This document shows positions 1-7,986 of a DNA stretch of 64,000 nt, one piece after another. The stretch is from an uncultured Bizionia sp. GTDB lineage: Bacteria > Bacteroidota > Bacteroidia > Flavobacteriales > Flavobacteriaceae. The stretch's first letter is position 1. Every line of letters starts with the position of its first letter. Location of the stretch: contig CANMCF010000017.1 in the NCBI GenBank assembly GCA_947496215.1, forward strand, positions 1 through 64,000. The letters run 5' to 3'. The notes below the pieces were generated by a model. The model did no database searches. It saw only the letters and a list, made by a program, of their open reading frames with translations, and was not told the DNA's origin. Position numbers and translations under genes: made by a program.

Positions 1-174
1 GGAATCACATTTTTATAGCAAGTGACCGGGTTTGTTATAGCTTATAATCATAGAGATGCTGGTGACGTTTCACAAAGAGAATCGATCACACATAGGATGC
101 GGAGCAAGTTATATTAAAAGAAAAAAAGGTGGTTTAAGTAAAAAAAAAATATTAATTATCTTTAGAGAATTGGA
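1..174. other. left-edge region without recognisable gene
   Basis: I see no gene here. The stretch is AT-rich with A-runs near 119-149. If the cassette pattern to the right continued, this would hold the remainder of the structured element of the third cassette, but I find no second core site and no arm complementary to the sequence next to the core at 199-207, so the array appears to end or be scrambled here. The window edge limits this judgement. Confidence 0.4.
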
Positions 175-666
175 CTAGGGCTTTTCATAGGATACATTGT
201 TGGCAACAGTTTTTCTGTTTTTTAGTAATATAATTCCGAAAACTATAAATTGTAAAATCGCAATATTTGCAAGATAGCCTTGTAACATTAGACTTCCTTT
301 ATTTGCTTTATGATAAAAATTAAATTCTGCAGAATATTTTTCCGTTAAAAAGTCCGTTCCCCAATATATGAATAGATATTACGTAATTAGAATTCCAAAG
401 TATAGATAGATTAATGCATTCAATGTTTTCCGCGTATCAATTTCAATCGGTCTGTTATACTTTTTTATTCCCCAAATTACAATTATTGTAAAAAGAATCA
501 GACTTATTATTCCAGGTAGCCAAATAATCATTTTTGGTTCCGTTTTGGTAATAATTAAAATGTTCTCAAATGCATATTCGAATAATCCACAAAATTCACT
601 AATTGAAATATAAGCAAATGCTCCAATTCCTAATTTGTTAATAAAGTCAGTTTGAATTTGTTTCAA
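175..666 (-). pseudogene. cassette gene 3: small membrane protein with in-frame stop
   Basis: The frame opens with TTG at 666 and encodes 95 residues with hydrophobic segments (around residues 15-35 and 45-65) before TAA at 379-381. The same frame then stays open for 67 more codons to TAG at 175-177, and the continuation is again membrane-protein-like, with a hydrophobic stretch interrupted by the TAA itself (GILIT, stop, YLFIYWG) and another near the end. This looks like a single membrane protein of about 160 residues broken by one nonsense codon. The tail reads through the downstream core at 199-207. It could instead be a truncated but functional 95-residue protein, or the TAA could be a sequencing error. 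No family recognised. Confidence 0.6.
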
Positions 667-685
667 TTTTGAGTGAGTTTAAATT

Positions 686-822
686 GTTGCCAACGGTCTC
701 GTATAACCGTCAGTTACGGGTTTAAAGTTACTGTTTTTAGATTAAGCACTGACGCTCGCAATTCCGAGTGGATTCGGACGTAGTCGAATCCGCCGTAATT
801 GCGGTTATACATTGTTGCCCAC
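686..822 (-). repeat. attC-like structured element between cassettes 2 and 3
   Basis: The element is 137 bp from core to core. On the minus strand it starts with GTGGGCAAC and ends with GTTGGCAAC. Just inside these cores are imperfect complementary arms, GTATAACCGCAATTACGG and CCGTAACTGACGGTTATAC. An inner hairpin at 770-791 pairs 9 bp with one unpaired base (plus strand GGATTCGGAC, loop GTA, GTCGAATCC), nested in a further CGCAATT/AATTGCG pair at 757-763 and 797-803. A long imperfect stem with unpaired bases resembles the folded single-strand form of integron attC sites; that functional reading is inference. Confidence 0.7.
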
Positions 823-828
823 AGTTTT

Positions 829-1461
829 TTATTCAATCCATTCACCAAATTCATATTTCATTTGCCAAATTCCATTTTGCTTTTCATAAATTCGAGTCAT
901 TCCACCAGATCCAGGCCTAAATCGCACATACGCTAAATTTAGTTCTTTATTAAATATTGGTTTTGTGATATGAAGAAATGAATAGAAATCAATCATTTTA
1001 TTTTCTTCATAGTATTTATCGGCAACCTTATTAATTGAATCCCATTGAATTTCATTTTCTCTATATTTTTCTACATCAATGACTTTAAAACCATTTTTTT
1101 CTATTGTTGAAATATCAAAATCTTTATTTTCTCTAACTTGTTTTCTAACAAAGTCAATATCATTAATTTTAAGAGTGTCAGATATAAATTCAAAATGCGA
1201 GATTGTTCTACCGGAATTATTTGGGTCAATTGGTAATTGTGGTGGACCCATTGCAGGCAAATTTGAAATCAATTCTCTTTTATCGTATAACAGTCTAGAT
1301 TTTGAACTGTCGGATAAGATTTGAGTAAGAAATTCAAGTTTGAATTCATCAGTAATTTCAATTTTAGTTAACTCACTAGCTATTGATTCCGATTTGTTGT
1401 TTTGTCTACAACTAACCAAAATTAAAGTCAGAATTAATATTTTAAGTACGGTCTTTTTCAA
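829..1461 (-). CDS. cassette gene 2: lipoprotein of unknown function
   Basis: This encodes a 210-residue protein starting at TTG 1461; no ATG is available upstream, because the core site ends only 3 nt before the start. The N-terminus is a lipoprotein signal (KKTVLKILILTLILVSC, lipid attachment at the Cys near residue 18), followed by a polar domain with Trp/Tyr-rich C-terminus. I do not recognise the family. The gene lies on the strand of the recombinase and has essentially no 5' untranslated region of its own, so it probably depends on upstream transcription or on a promoter inside the preceding 137-bp element. Confidence 0.75.
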   Translation of the reverse strand: MKKTVLKILILTLILVSCRQNNKSESIASELTKIEITDEFKLEFLTQILSDSSKSRLLYDKRELISNLPAMGPPQLPIDPNNSGRTISHFEFISDTLKINDIDFVRKQVRENKDFDISTIEKNGFKVIDVEKYRENEIQWDSINKVADKYYEENKMIDFYSFLHITKPIFNKELNLAYVRFRPGSGGMTRIYEKQNGIWQMKYEFGEWIE

Positions 1462-1464
1462 ATT

Positions 1465-1601
1465 GTGGGCAACGGTTTTGTATATGGTTTGTTGCGTGTT
1501 TTGAGAGCCTAATTTAGCAAATAAAAACCGGATAGAAAATCCGCGAGGATTTTCGTAAGTAGGCTAGAACCCAGCAATAAATTATATACGGTGTTACCTA
1601 C
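1465..1601 (-). repeat. attC-like structured element between cassettes 1 and 2
   Basis: The element is exactly 137 bp core to core, the same length as the next element although the sequences differ. Minus strand: it starts GTAGGTAAC, ends GTTGCCCAC. Inner arms GTATATAATTTATTGC and GCAACAAACCATATAC are imperfect complements (mismatches at three positions), AGCCTA pairs with TAGGCT further in, and a perfect 8-bp hairpin GAAAATCC-TCGC-GGATTTTC sits between. Both elements share GTATA a few bases after the first core and TATACRARACC immediately before the second. The fold is seen in the sequence; recombination activity is inferred. Confidence 0.7.
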
Positions 1602-1603
1602 TG

Positions 1604-2125
1604 TTATTTTTCTTGAATTTTCAGCCAATCTATTCGTTTTTCACTACTCAACCAATTTAGATATTTCTCTTTAAATTTACTAATTCCAAATTCATTTATA
1701 AACGATAAATTTGATTCTATTTCGTTGAATTTTTTACAAAAAATTGGTGCACAACTATATGTTCCCATAACTTTGGTCAAAGGAATCCATTCAATTTCAT
1801 CAGTAATAAGTATTGCTATTTGTCCGATAGTAAGTTTTTCATTAACATTTATCATTTTTACTTTTTTATCTTCATCATAACCTTTAGCAAAACATTCAGA
1901 AAGAACATTTGTAGAAGTGGAATCGGTGAAAAATTTAGCAAGAATTGGCAAAGATTTTTTTCCGTAAGATATTATTTTTTCAGCCTGTTCTGTTTTATAT
2001 ATTTTAATTGAAAATTCAGTTTTCCCGATTTCATTTAACAACGATTTTATTTCAGATTCAGTTTGTGCTAAACCTAAATTTATACTAAAAATCGAAATTA
2101 TAAATATTAGTCGTATTTTTCTCAT
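1604..2125 (-). CDS. cassette gene 1: secreted protein of unknown function
   Basis: This encodes a 173-residue protein beginning at ATG 2125, only 4 nt after the core site at 2130-2138. Residues 1-20 form a Sec signal peptide ending LGLAQ, so the product is probably periplasmic or secreted. Two cysteines lie close together near residue 125-130 (YSCAPIFC), possibly a disulfide, with another near residue 78. I do not recognise the family. It is the cassette nearest to the recombinase gene and so, by analogy with integrons, would be the most recently acquired if insertion happens next to the recombinase. Confidence 0.75.
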   Translation of the reverse strand: MRKIRLIFIISIFSINLGLAQTESEIKSLLNEIGKTEFSIKIYKTEQAEKIISYGKKSLPILAKFFTDSTSTNVLSECFAKGYDEDKKVKMINVNEKLTIGQIAILITDEIEWIPLTKVMGTYSCAPIFCKKFNEIESNLSFINEFGISKFKEKYLNWLSSEKRIDWLKIQEK

Positions 2126-2183
2126 AATTGTAGGTAACTATTATATAAGTGTATTGCACTTATTTTCTTTATGCAAGTTACAT
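2126..2183 (-). promoter_or_regulatory. candidate primary attachment site / promoter between recombinase and first cassette
   Basis: This 58-bp spacer between the recombinase stop codon and the first cassette gene contains, on the minus strand, a small hairpin AAGTG-CAATA-CACTT, an AT-rich TTATATAATAG and then the first core GTTACCTAC. Position suggests either the insertion site (the analogue of attI) or a promoter reading into the array. Neither is proven by the sequence. Confidence 0.3.
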
Positions 2184-3029
2184 TTATTTGTGGAGAAAGG
2201 ATAGTGGGCTTGGCGTTTTATTTATGTGGATATTGGATACATGGGTATACTTCTCAGTTGTCTTGCTGCTATTGTGGCCAAGAAGTACTTGAATGCTTCT
2301 TAAGTTCACGCCATGTTCATATAGATGGGTCGCATAGCTATGCCGTAAGGTATGTGGCGTTACTTTTTTAAGAATTTTACTTTTTTTCACGGCAAGCCTC
2401 AAGAAACTCCTGATGCTTGATGTCGAATAAGGAAGGCTTATGCCTTCCATTGCTTTTAATGGGGCGCCTTCAAATAGATATGTCTTGGGTTTGTATACCT
2501 TGTAGTAGAGTCTTAACTCTTCCAGCAATTCTTCGGGCAAGGGGACAAGCCTGTCCTTTCTGCCTTTGGCTTGTTGGATTGCAATGCAATTCCTGTCGCT
2601 GTCAATGTGCTCGATCTTCAGGTTGATGACCTCGCTTATTCTCAAGCCACAGCCATAAATGGTTTTAAGGATGGTTCTATGCTTATGGTTGGGTGTATTG
2701 TCAAACAAAAGTTTTATTTCCTCCAATGAAAGAATGGTGGGCAAGAAAGAGGGTTTGAAGGGGCGGTCTATTTTCAAGTGAACCTTGTCCAGCATCAGGA
2801 TGTTCTCCAAATAGAATTCTACGGCGTTAATGGCTTGGTTTTGGGTGCTTATGGCACGTTTCTGGGATATGAGATGTTGTATGAACGGTTCAATGCCAAC
2901 AGCGGGGACCAACCTGTGTTTTTTACAGTAACACAGATAACACTCGATATAATGAAGGTAGATGTTCTGAGTGCTTTTCGAATAATTTTTTCGTTTTAAC
3001 TTCTTTGCGATTTCCTCTAGTAGATCCAT
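2184..3029 (-). CDS. tyrosine recombinase / integrase (XerC/XerD-like)
   Basis: This is a 281-residue site-specific tyrosine recombinase. Residues 1-100 are a SAM-like core-binding domain (KNYSKSTQNIYLHYIECY). The catalytic domain has the expected residues: Arg in GCGLRISE, a Lys in the beta-hairpin (QAKGRKDRLVPL), HTLRHSYATHL, LLGHNSSKTTEKYTHVS with His and the nucleophilic Tyr. The segment before HTLRHS is short as in XerC/D, without the extra helix that marks IntI. It reads towards the cassette genes and ends 58 bp from the first, so it is the obvious candidate enzyme of the array. A hairpin-like ACCGT/ACGGGT lies at 3091-3106 upstream. The alternative is an unrelated phage- or transposon-derived integrase. 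Confidence 0.9.
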   Translation of the reverse strand: MDLLEEIAKKLKRKNYSKSTQNIYLHYIECYLCYCKKHRLVPAVGIEPFIQHLISQKRAISTQNQAINAVEFYLENILMLDKVHLKIDRPFKPSFLPTILSLEEIKLLFDNTPNHKHRTILKTIYGCGLRISEVINLKIEHIDSDRNCIAIQQAKGRKDRLVPLPEELLEELRLYYKVYKPKTYLFEGAPLKAMEGISLPYSTSSIRSFLRLAVKKSKILKKVTPHTLRHSYATHLYEHGVNLRSIQVLLGHNSSKTTEKYTHVSNIHINKTPSPLSFLHK

Positions 3030-3123
3030 GCTATGAAATTAGGTCTTTTTCTCGTGAAATCTCATGAGTTTGAATATTAGTCATATATTAACCGTTAAAA
3101 ACGGGTAAGCGAAAGATCTATGT

Positions 3124-3495
3124 ATGACAAGTGTTTTGGAGAATATGAAATGTAAAATTTGTAAAAAAGGCATTGTGGGTAGGAGCGACAAGTTGTTCTG
3201 TTCGGTAAGATGCAAAAATTATTATCATACCAACTTGAGACGGGTTACGTTGAAGGCCTCCGAGGGGATTGATGGTATTTTGCATCGAAATCGATCTATT
3301 CTATTGGAGGTGATGGGAAAGAACCTGACTCAGAAAAAAGTCCCACGATTCATTTTGGAAGAGAAGAAGTTCAGATTCAATTACTTGACCCACTACCATG
3401 TGAACAAGAATGGCAAGATGTACCACTGGATCTATGATTTTGCCTGGATGTCCTTTTCCAACGATGAGGTGCTCATAGTGAGAAAAGGACATTGA
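3124..3495 (+). CDS. small zinc-ribbon protein
   Basis: This encodes a 123-residue cytoplasmic protein with an N-terminal zinc ribbon (CKIC...FCSVRC, Cys pairs about 15 residues apart) followed by a basic region and a Trp/Tyr-rich C-terminal half. ATG at 3145 (MKCKICKKG) would also be a natural start and would remove seven residues. I know similar small Cys-ribbon proteins as common but uncharacterised in Bacteroidota; nucleic-acid binding is plausible, but I cannot assign a function. It stands alone, diverging from the recombinase and converging on polA. Confidence 0.7.
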   Translation: MTSVLENMKCKICKKGIVGRSDKLFCSVRCKNYYHTNLRRVTLKASEGIDGILHRNRSILLEVMGKNLTQKKVPRFILEEKKFRFNYLTHYHVNKNGKMYHWIYDFAWMSFSNDEVLIVRKGH

Positions 3496-3519
3496 CATCC
3501 ATGTGAGAGTATTTTCATG

Positions 3520-6372
3520 CTAATGGGCCTCCAACCAATTCAAGCCGGTATCCAACTCCACATCCAATGGAACATCTAACTTGAAGGCATTTTCCATTTC
3601 GGTTTTAATGAGTGTCTTCATGGCTTCCAACTCTGGTTTGTACACATCGAAAACCAATTCGTCATGAACCTGTAACAACATTTTCGTCCTGTGGTTTCCT
3701 GCTTCCAGTTTGTTGTGGATGTTTATCATTGCAATCTTTATGATGTCGGCGGCACTACCTTGTATGGGAGCATTCACGGCATTACGTTCTGCAGCGCCTC
3801 TAACGACGGCATTACGGGAATTGATGTCCTTGAGGTAGCGACGACGCCCCAAAACGGTTTGGACATAGCCATTGTCACGAGCAAAGTCGACCAGGTCGCT
3901 CATGTATTTGCGCAGCTTCGGGTAAGTCTCGTAATAGGTCTCGATCAATTCCTTGGCTTCACTTCTGGACAAATCCGTCTGGTTGCTCAATCCAAAGGCG
4001 GAGACACCGTAAATGATTCCAAAGTTAACTGTTTTTGCATTGCTGCGTTGCTCTCGGGTAACTTCGTCTATGGCCACGTTGAAGACCTTTGCTGCAGTGG
4101 AGGCGTGGATGTCCTCTCCGTTCTTGAAAGCCGAAATCATGGTTTCCTCCTGACTCAAGGCGGCAATGATGCGTAGTTCTATCTGCGAATAATCGGCAGC
4201 CAGCAATATGTGCTCTTCGTCTCTTGGGATGAATGCCTTTCTTACTTCCCTTCCACGCTCTGTACGTATGGGTATGTTTTGCAAGTTGGGGTTGTTGCTG
4301 CTTAGGCGTCCTGTAGTCGCAACGGCTTGCATGTAATCTGTATGTACTCGACCTGTATGCGTCTCCACTTGTGTAGGCAAGGCATCCACATAGGTGCTTT
4401 TCAACTTTGCCAAACCACGATAGTCCAATATGTTTTGAATGATTTCGTGGTCTTTTGCCAAGTAGGACAATACGTCTTCCGCGGTGGAATATTGTCCAGT
4501 CTTTGTCTTTTTTGGCTTGTCCACCAACTTCAATTTTTCAAACAGGATGACACCAAGTTGTTTGGGTGATGCGATGTTGAATTCTTCTTCCGCCTCCTCA
4601 TAGATCTTGGCTTCCAATGTCTTTATGTCGTCGTTCAAGGCATCGGACAGGGAGTTCAAAAAGGTTTTGTCCAAATTGATGCCTTCCAATTCCATCGCTG
4701 CTAGCACGCGTAACAAGGGCACCTCGATATCGTCAAACAGTTTTTGCGTGTTCGCATCCTCCAATTCCTTTTGAAAATGTTCCTTTAGTTGCAATGTTAT
4801 GTCGGCATCCTCCACCGCATATTCAGTTTGCTTGTCCAAGGGGACCTCTCGCATGGAGAGTTGGTTCTTTCCTTTCTTGCCAATCAATTCCGTGATGGAG
4901 ATGGGCGTGTAGTTTAGGTATGTCTCAGCCAATACGTCCATATTGTGTCGCATGTCGGCATTGATCAGGTAATGTGCCAGCATCGTGTCAAACAGCTTGC
5001 CTTTTACCTTGATGTCGTATTTGTGTAGTACCTTGATGTCGTATTTCAAGTTCTGACCTATCTTTTCTATGGTTTCACTTTCGAAGAATGGCCTTAATTG
5101 CTCTATGATTTGTTGTGCCTCGTCCTTGTCTTCTGGAAAGGGAATGTAGAACCCTTTGCCGGTTTCCCAGGAAAACGAAATCCCGACCAATTCCGCCGTC
5201 AATGGATTCAAGCCAGTGGTTTCGGTATCGAAACAAACACTTGTTTGGCTCATCAGGTTCCTTATGAACAACTTCAAAGCCATTCCAGGTTCTATGCTTT
5301 GGTAGAAGTGCGGTGTTGTTGCTGCGGTTTTTCTTGTGAATTCCGTAGCTTCTTCTGCTTGTTTCGCTGTGGATGGATCGCCTCCAAACAATGAGAACTG
5401 TCCAGCACCGGCGGCAGCTTGCTCCTTGGCTGTGGTCTTGGGTGCTGTTTTTGCAGAGCTGCTTCCAGAACCTGAGGTCGCTTCCGTGCTTGCAGTAAAT
5501 GTTTTTGTGAAATTATCTATTAGGCGTCTAAACTCCAATTCTTGAAAGATGGTCGTTACCGCCGGGATGTCCGGTTCGGACATCTCAAAATCCTTTTCGT
5601 CGAACTCCACGGGAACATCCAACATGATCGTTGCCAGTTTTTTTGAGAGCAAACCGAGTTCTCCATTGGCTTCTATCTTCTCTTTCATCTTCCCTTTCAG
5701 TTCATGTGTGTTGGCCAAAAGGTTTTCCATGTTTCCATATTGGGCCAAGAACTTCTTTGCCGTTTTCTCACCAACACCTGGCAAGCCAGGGATATTGTCT
5801 GATGAATCTCCCATCATTCCCAAAAAGTCTATGACCTGTATGGGATCTATGACTTCGAACTTCTTCTGTACCTCTGGAATGCCCCAAGTCTCATAACCAC
5901 CACCAAAGACGGGACGATACATGAAGATGTTTTCGGATACCAGTTGTGCAAAATCCTTGTCTGGTGTCACCATGAAGGTCTTGTAACCTTCCTTTTCTGC
6001 CTTCTTGGCCAAGGTGCCAATGACGTCGTCGGCTTCAAAGCCTTCCTTAACCATGATTGGAATGTGCATGGCCTTCAGTATGTCCTGAATCAATGGGACT
6101 GCGATCTTTATGGCTTCGGGAGTCTCATCCCTGTTTGCCTTGTATTCTTTGAACATTTCCACACGATCCACACTGCCTCCCTTGTCGAAACACACGGCCA
6201 AATGATCTGGACGTTCACGTTTTATGACATCCAACAAGGAATTCATGAACCCCATTACGGCAGAGGTGTCAACGCCTTTGGAATTTATTCTTGGGTTTTT
6301 TATGAAGGCATAATAGCCGCGGAAGATTAATGCAAAGGCATCAACCAGAAAAAGTCGTTTTTGATCGGACAT
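3520..6372 (-). CDS. polA: DNA polymerase I
   Basis: This is a full-length 950-residue DNA polymerase I for Okazaki-fragment processing and repair synthesis. Domains: N-terminal 5'-3' flap nuclease (LFLVDAFALIFRGYYA at the start, GMMGDSSDNIPGLPGVGEKTA near residue 190), a low-complexity Ala/Thr linker near residues 295-345, a 3'-5' exonuclease with its metal ligands apparently intact (DTETTGL at about residue 381, YAVEDADITLQL), and the polymerase domain with LLAADYSQIELR, RSNAKTVNFGIIYG and LLQVHDELVFDV. The intact proofreading site is notable because several bacterial homologues have lost it. The gene is monocistronic between a convergent gene and a 100-bp gap. Confidence 0.98.
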   Translation of the reverse strand: MSDQKRLFLVDAFALIFRGYYAFIKNPRINSKGVDTSAVMGFMNSLLDVIKRERPDHLAVCFDKGGSVDRVEMFKEYKANRDETPEAIKIAVPLIQDILKAMHIPIMVKEGFEADDVIGTLAKKAEKEGYKTFMVTPDKDFAQLVSENIFMYRPVFGGGYETWGIPEVQKKFEVIDPIQVIDFLGMMGDSSDNIPGLPGVGEKTAKKFLAQYGNMENLLANTHELKGKMKEKIEANGELGLLSKKLATIMLDVPVEFDEKDFEMSEPDIPAVTTIFQELEFRRLIDNFTKTFTASTEATSGSGSSSAKTAPKTTAKEQAAAGAGQFSLFGGDPSTAKQAEEATEFTRKTAATTPHFYQSIEPGMALKLFIRNLMSQTSVCFDTETTGLNPLTAELVGISFSWETGKGFYIPFPEDKDEAQQIIEQLRPFFESETIEKIGQNLKYDIKVLHKYDIKVKGKLFDTMLAHYLINADMRHNMDVLAETYLNYTPISITELIGKKGKNQLSMREVPLDKQTEYAVEDADITLQLKEHFQKELEDANTQKLFDDIEVPLLRVLAAMELEGINLDKTFLNSLSDALNDDIKTLEAKIYEEAEEEFNIASPKQLGVILFEKLKLVDKPKKTKTGQYSTAEDVLSYLAKDHEIIQNILDYRGLAKLKSTYVDALPTQVETHTGRVHTDYMQAVATTGRLSSNNPNLQNIPIRTERGREVRKAFIPRDEEHILLAADYSQIELRIIAALSQEETMISAFKNGEDIHASTAAKVFNVAIDEVTREQRSNAKTVNFGIIYGVSAFGLSNQTDLSRSEAKELIETYYETYPKLRKYMSDLVDFARDNGYVQTVLGRRRYLKDINSRNAVVRGAAERNAVNAPIQGSAADIIKIAMINIHNKLEAGNHRTKMLLQVHDELVFDVYKPELEAMKTLIKTEMENAFKLDVPLDVELDTGLNWLEAH

Positions 6373-6472
6373 TGTCTAAAGATTAGATTAAAAAGATAGC
6401 TTGCAAAATACGAAACTTATACTTTTCAAGAGGTATCGTTTGCAAACAAAACATGTGATTTTGTTGCGTGCC

Positions 6473-7492
6473 TCATGCTTTGGCCTTTATGACGAATTCC
6501 GATTTGAGATTGTCATTCTTGCCATTTTGGTATTTGGCCATGCTGAATCCTTCATGGATGGAAAAACTTCCAGTTTCACCTTGTTTGTTCATGGCCACGT
6601 AACCTACCTGAAAGTTCTTGTAGTTGCTGTTTGGCTTGTTTACTATGCGTTTTATTGCTTCCTCACAAGCTTCCTGGGGCGATTTTCCTTGACGCATCAA
6701 TTCCACCACCAGGAAGCTGCCTACGGTCTTCACGACTTCTTCTCCCATGCCTGTAGCGACGCAACCACCTATTTCATTGTCCACGAACAACCCGGAGCCT
6801 ATTATCGGGGAGTCACCGACACGGCCTCCCATCTTGTAGGCTAGTCCACTGGTGGTACATGCCCCGGAAATGTCTCCGTTTTCATCCATGGCCAACATCC
6901 CTATGGTGTCATGGTTTTCTATGTTTATTATTGGTTTGTATTTGGCTTCGACCTGCCATTCCTTCCATTGTCTTTTGGTGGATTCCGTGATCAGGTTTTC
7001 CCTTTTCATTCCTTTGGAAACGGCAAAGTCTTCTGCTCCTTTTCCGGCTAGCATGACATGGGGAGTGTCTTCCATTACCTTTCGGGCAACCGAAATGGCA
7101 TGTGTGATGTTCTGCATATAGACTACCGCACCACAATTTCCATCCTTGTTCATGATACAGGCATCCAAGGTCACGTTGCCATCCCTATCTGGTCTTCCTC
7201 CCTTGCCTACGGATTCGTTTTTTATGTCGGCTTCCTCAACCATGCAACCTTGTTCCAAAGCATCCAGGATGTTTCCGCCTGCTTGAAGGACTTGACCTGC
7301 CTTTGCGGTAGCGTTTTTAAAATTCCATGTGGCTATGACTATTGGTAGGCTTTGGGAAGGTGTTTGCTCATTTGGGGGGATAATTGAAGCTTTTTCATCT
7401 ATCGGCTTGTCCTTGCAACTTGCCAAGGAGCCTCCCACTGCCAATCCAACACCGGTCAAAGAGGTGTTTTTTAGAAAATCTCTACGTTTCAT
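6473..7492 (-). CDS. N4-(beta-N-acetylglucosaminyl)-L-asparaginase (glycosylasparaginase)
   Basis: This is a 339-residue Ntn hydrolase that cleaves the GlcNAc-Asn bond left when N-glycoproteins are degraded. A twin-arginine signal (MKRRDFLKNTSLTGVGLAV) followed by a Cys near residue 26 suggests Tat export and perhaps lipidation. The autoproteolysis/nucleophile site is clear in HDTIGMLAMDENG (Thr becomes the N-terminal nucleophile of the beta chain), followed by TTSGLAYKMGGRVGDSPIIG, which holds substrate-binding residues. The family includes the well-studied enzyme of Elizabethkingia meningoseptica. It fits with the GH92/GH20/GH2 genes 6 kb away as the last step of N-glycan release, although it is not in their operon. 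Confidence 0.93.
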   Translation of the reverse strand: MKRRDFLKNTSLTGVGLAVGGSLASCKDKPIDEKASIIPPNEQTPSQSLPIVIATWNFKNATAKAGQVLQAGGNILDALEQGCMVEEADIKNESVGKGGRPDRDGNVTLDACIMNKDGNCGAVVYMQNITHAISVARKVMEDTPHVMLAGKGAEDFAVSKGMKRENLITESTKRQWKEWQVEAKYKPIINIENHDTIGMLAMDENGDISGACTTSGLAYKMGGRVGDSPIIGSGLFVDNEIGGCVATGMGEEVVKTVGSFLVVELMRQGKSPQEACEEAIKRIVNKPNSNYKNFQVGYVAMNKQGETGSFSIHEGFSMAKYQNGKNDNLKSEFVIKAKA

Positions 7493-7986
7493 TGATTACC
7501 TGTTTTTCAATCCCCAAGATATGGTTTTCAATTTAAATGCTTTTTGGTTTGAGAGGATTTAACATCGAATGGATTGATTATCAAAAGATGAATGCGTGAT
7601 CGTTGGAAAGATCGTGACTGTCTGGAGTGTCAAGGTTGGATGGGTGTTGTGGATCGAATGTTCAAACCTCGATGTTTTGTATCTGTATTTCGAAATTCCC
7701 CACTTTGCATTATCGCAAAATAGCGATATTGTATTTTTTGCCTTAAATAATGACTGCCCTAGTGATGGGGTTCTTTTATTGCAGAAGGGCAACCAAGGGT
7801 TATTGGACATCTAATGAAGAAAAGCCACGTATTTTGAGAATAGGGTCGAATGACCTATGGGATTGAGGTTCCTGAACTCTACCATATGATGTAAGTCGAA
7901 CATACCTTTGAACAGATGAAAAAACAGGGCGTCAACCTGAAAAGCCCATTATGAAATAGAGTAAGGAAATTAATCAATAAATTATC
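7493..7986. other. 494-bp intergenic region
   Basis: No gene is supportable here: short open frames exist on both strands but none has a recognisable product or coding character. A perfect hairpin TATCGC-AAAATA-GCGATA lies at 7711-7728, followed by a T-rich stretch, which could be a terminator or an operator. The motif at 7841-7858 is listed separately. The region must hold the promoters of the divergent genes on either side. Confidence 0.5.
7841..7858 (+). promoter_or_regulatory. shared 18-bp motif, copy 1
   Basis: The sequence atagggtcgaatgaccta lies about 130 bp upstream of the propeller gene. It matches 16 of 18 bases with the copy at 13093-13110 upstream of the sensor operon. It may be an operator shared by the two units; this is inference. 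Confidence 0.4.

Larger units (their letters stand above)
199..2138 (-). mobile_element. integron-like gene-cassette array (three cassettes)
   Basis: Three minus-strand genes are each flanked by a 9-bp core whose two copies are reverse complements of each other and differ between cassettes. Read on the minus strand: cassette 1 has GTTACCTAC before the gene (2138-2130) and GTAGGTAAC after it (1601-1593); cassette 2 has GTTGCCCAC (1473-1465) and GTGGGCAAC (822-814); cassette 3 has GTTGGCAAC (694-686) and GTTGCCAAC (207-199). In integron cassettes the core at the start and the core at the proximal end of the trailing attC come from the same circular cassette and are complementary, which is the pattern seen here. 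The cores do not fit GTTRRRY/RYYYAAC, so this is not a classical attC array. A tyrosine recombinase gene lies immediately upstream on the same strand. The identification as a mobile cassette system is inference. Confidence 0.7.

Noticed and set aside
686-1601. Classical integron attC sites
   Set aside because: The cores do not contain GTTRRRY/RYYYAAC; only the logic of the arrangement matches, so I describe them as attC-like.
7559-7810. 83-codon open frame in the 7493-7986 gap
   Set aside because: No coding character, no known family and no suitable context; overlapping frames of similar length exist on the other strand.
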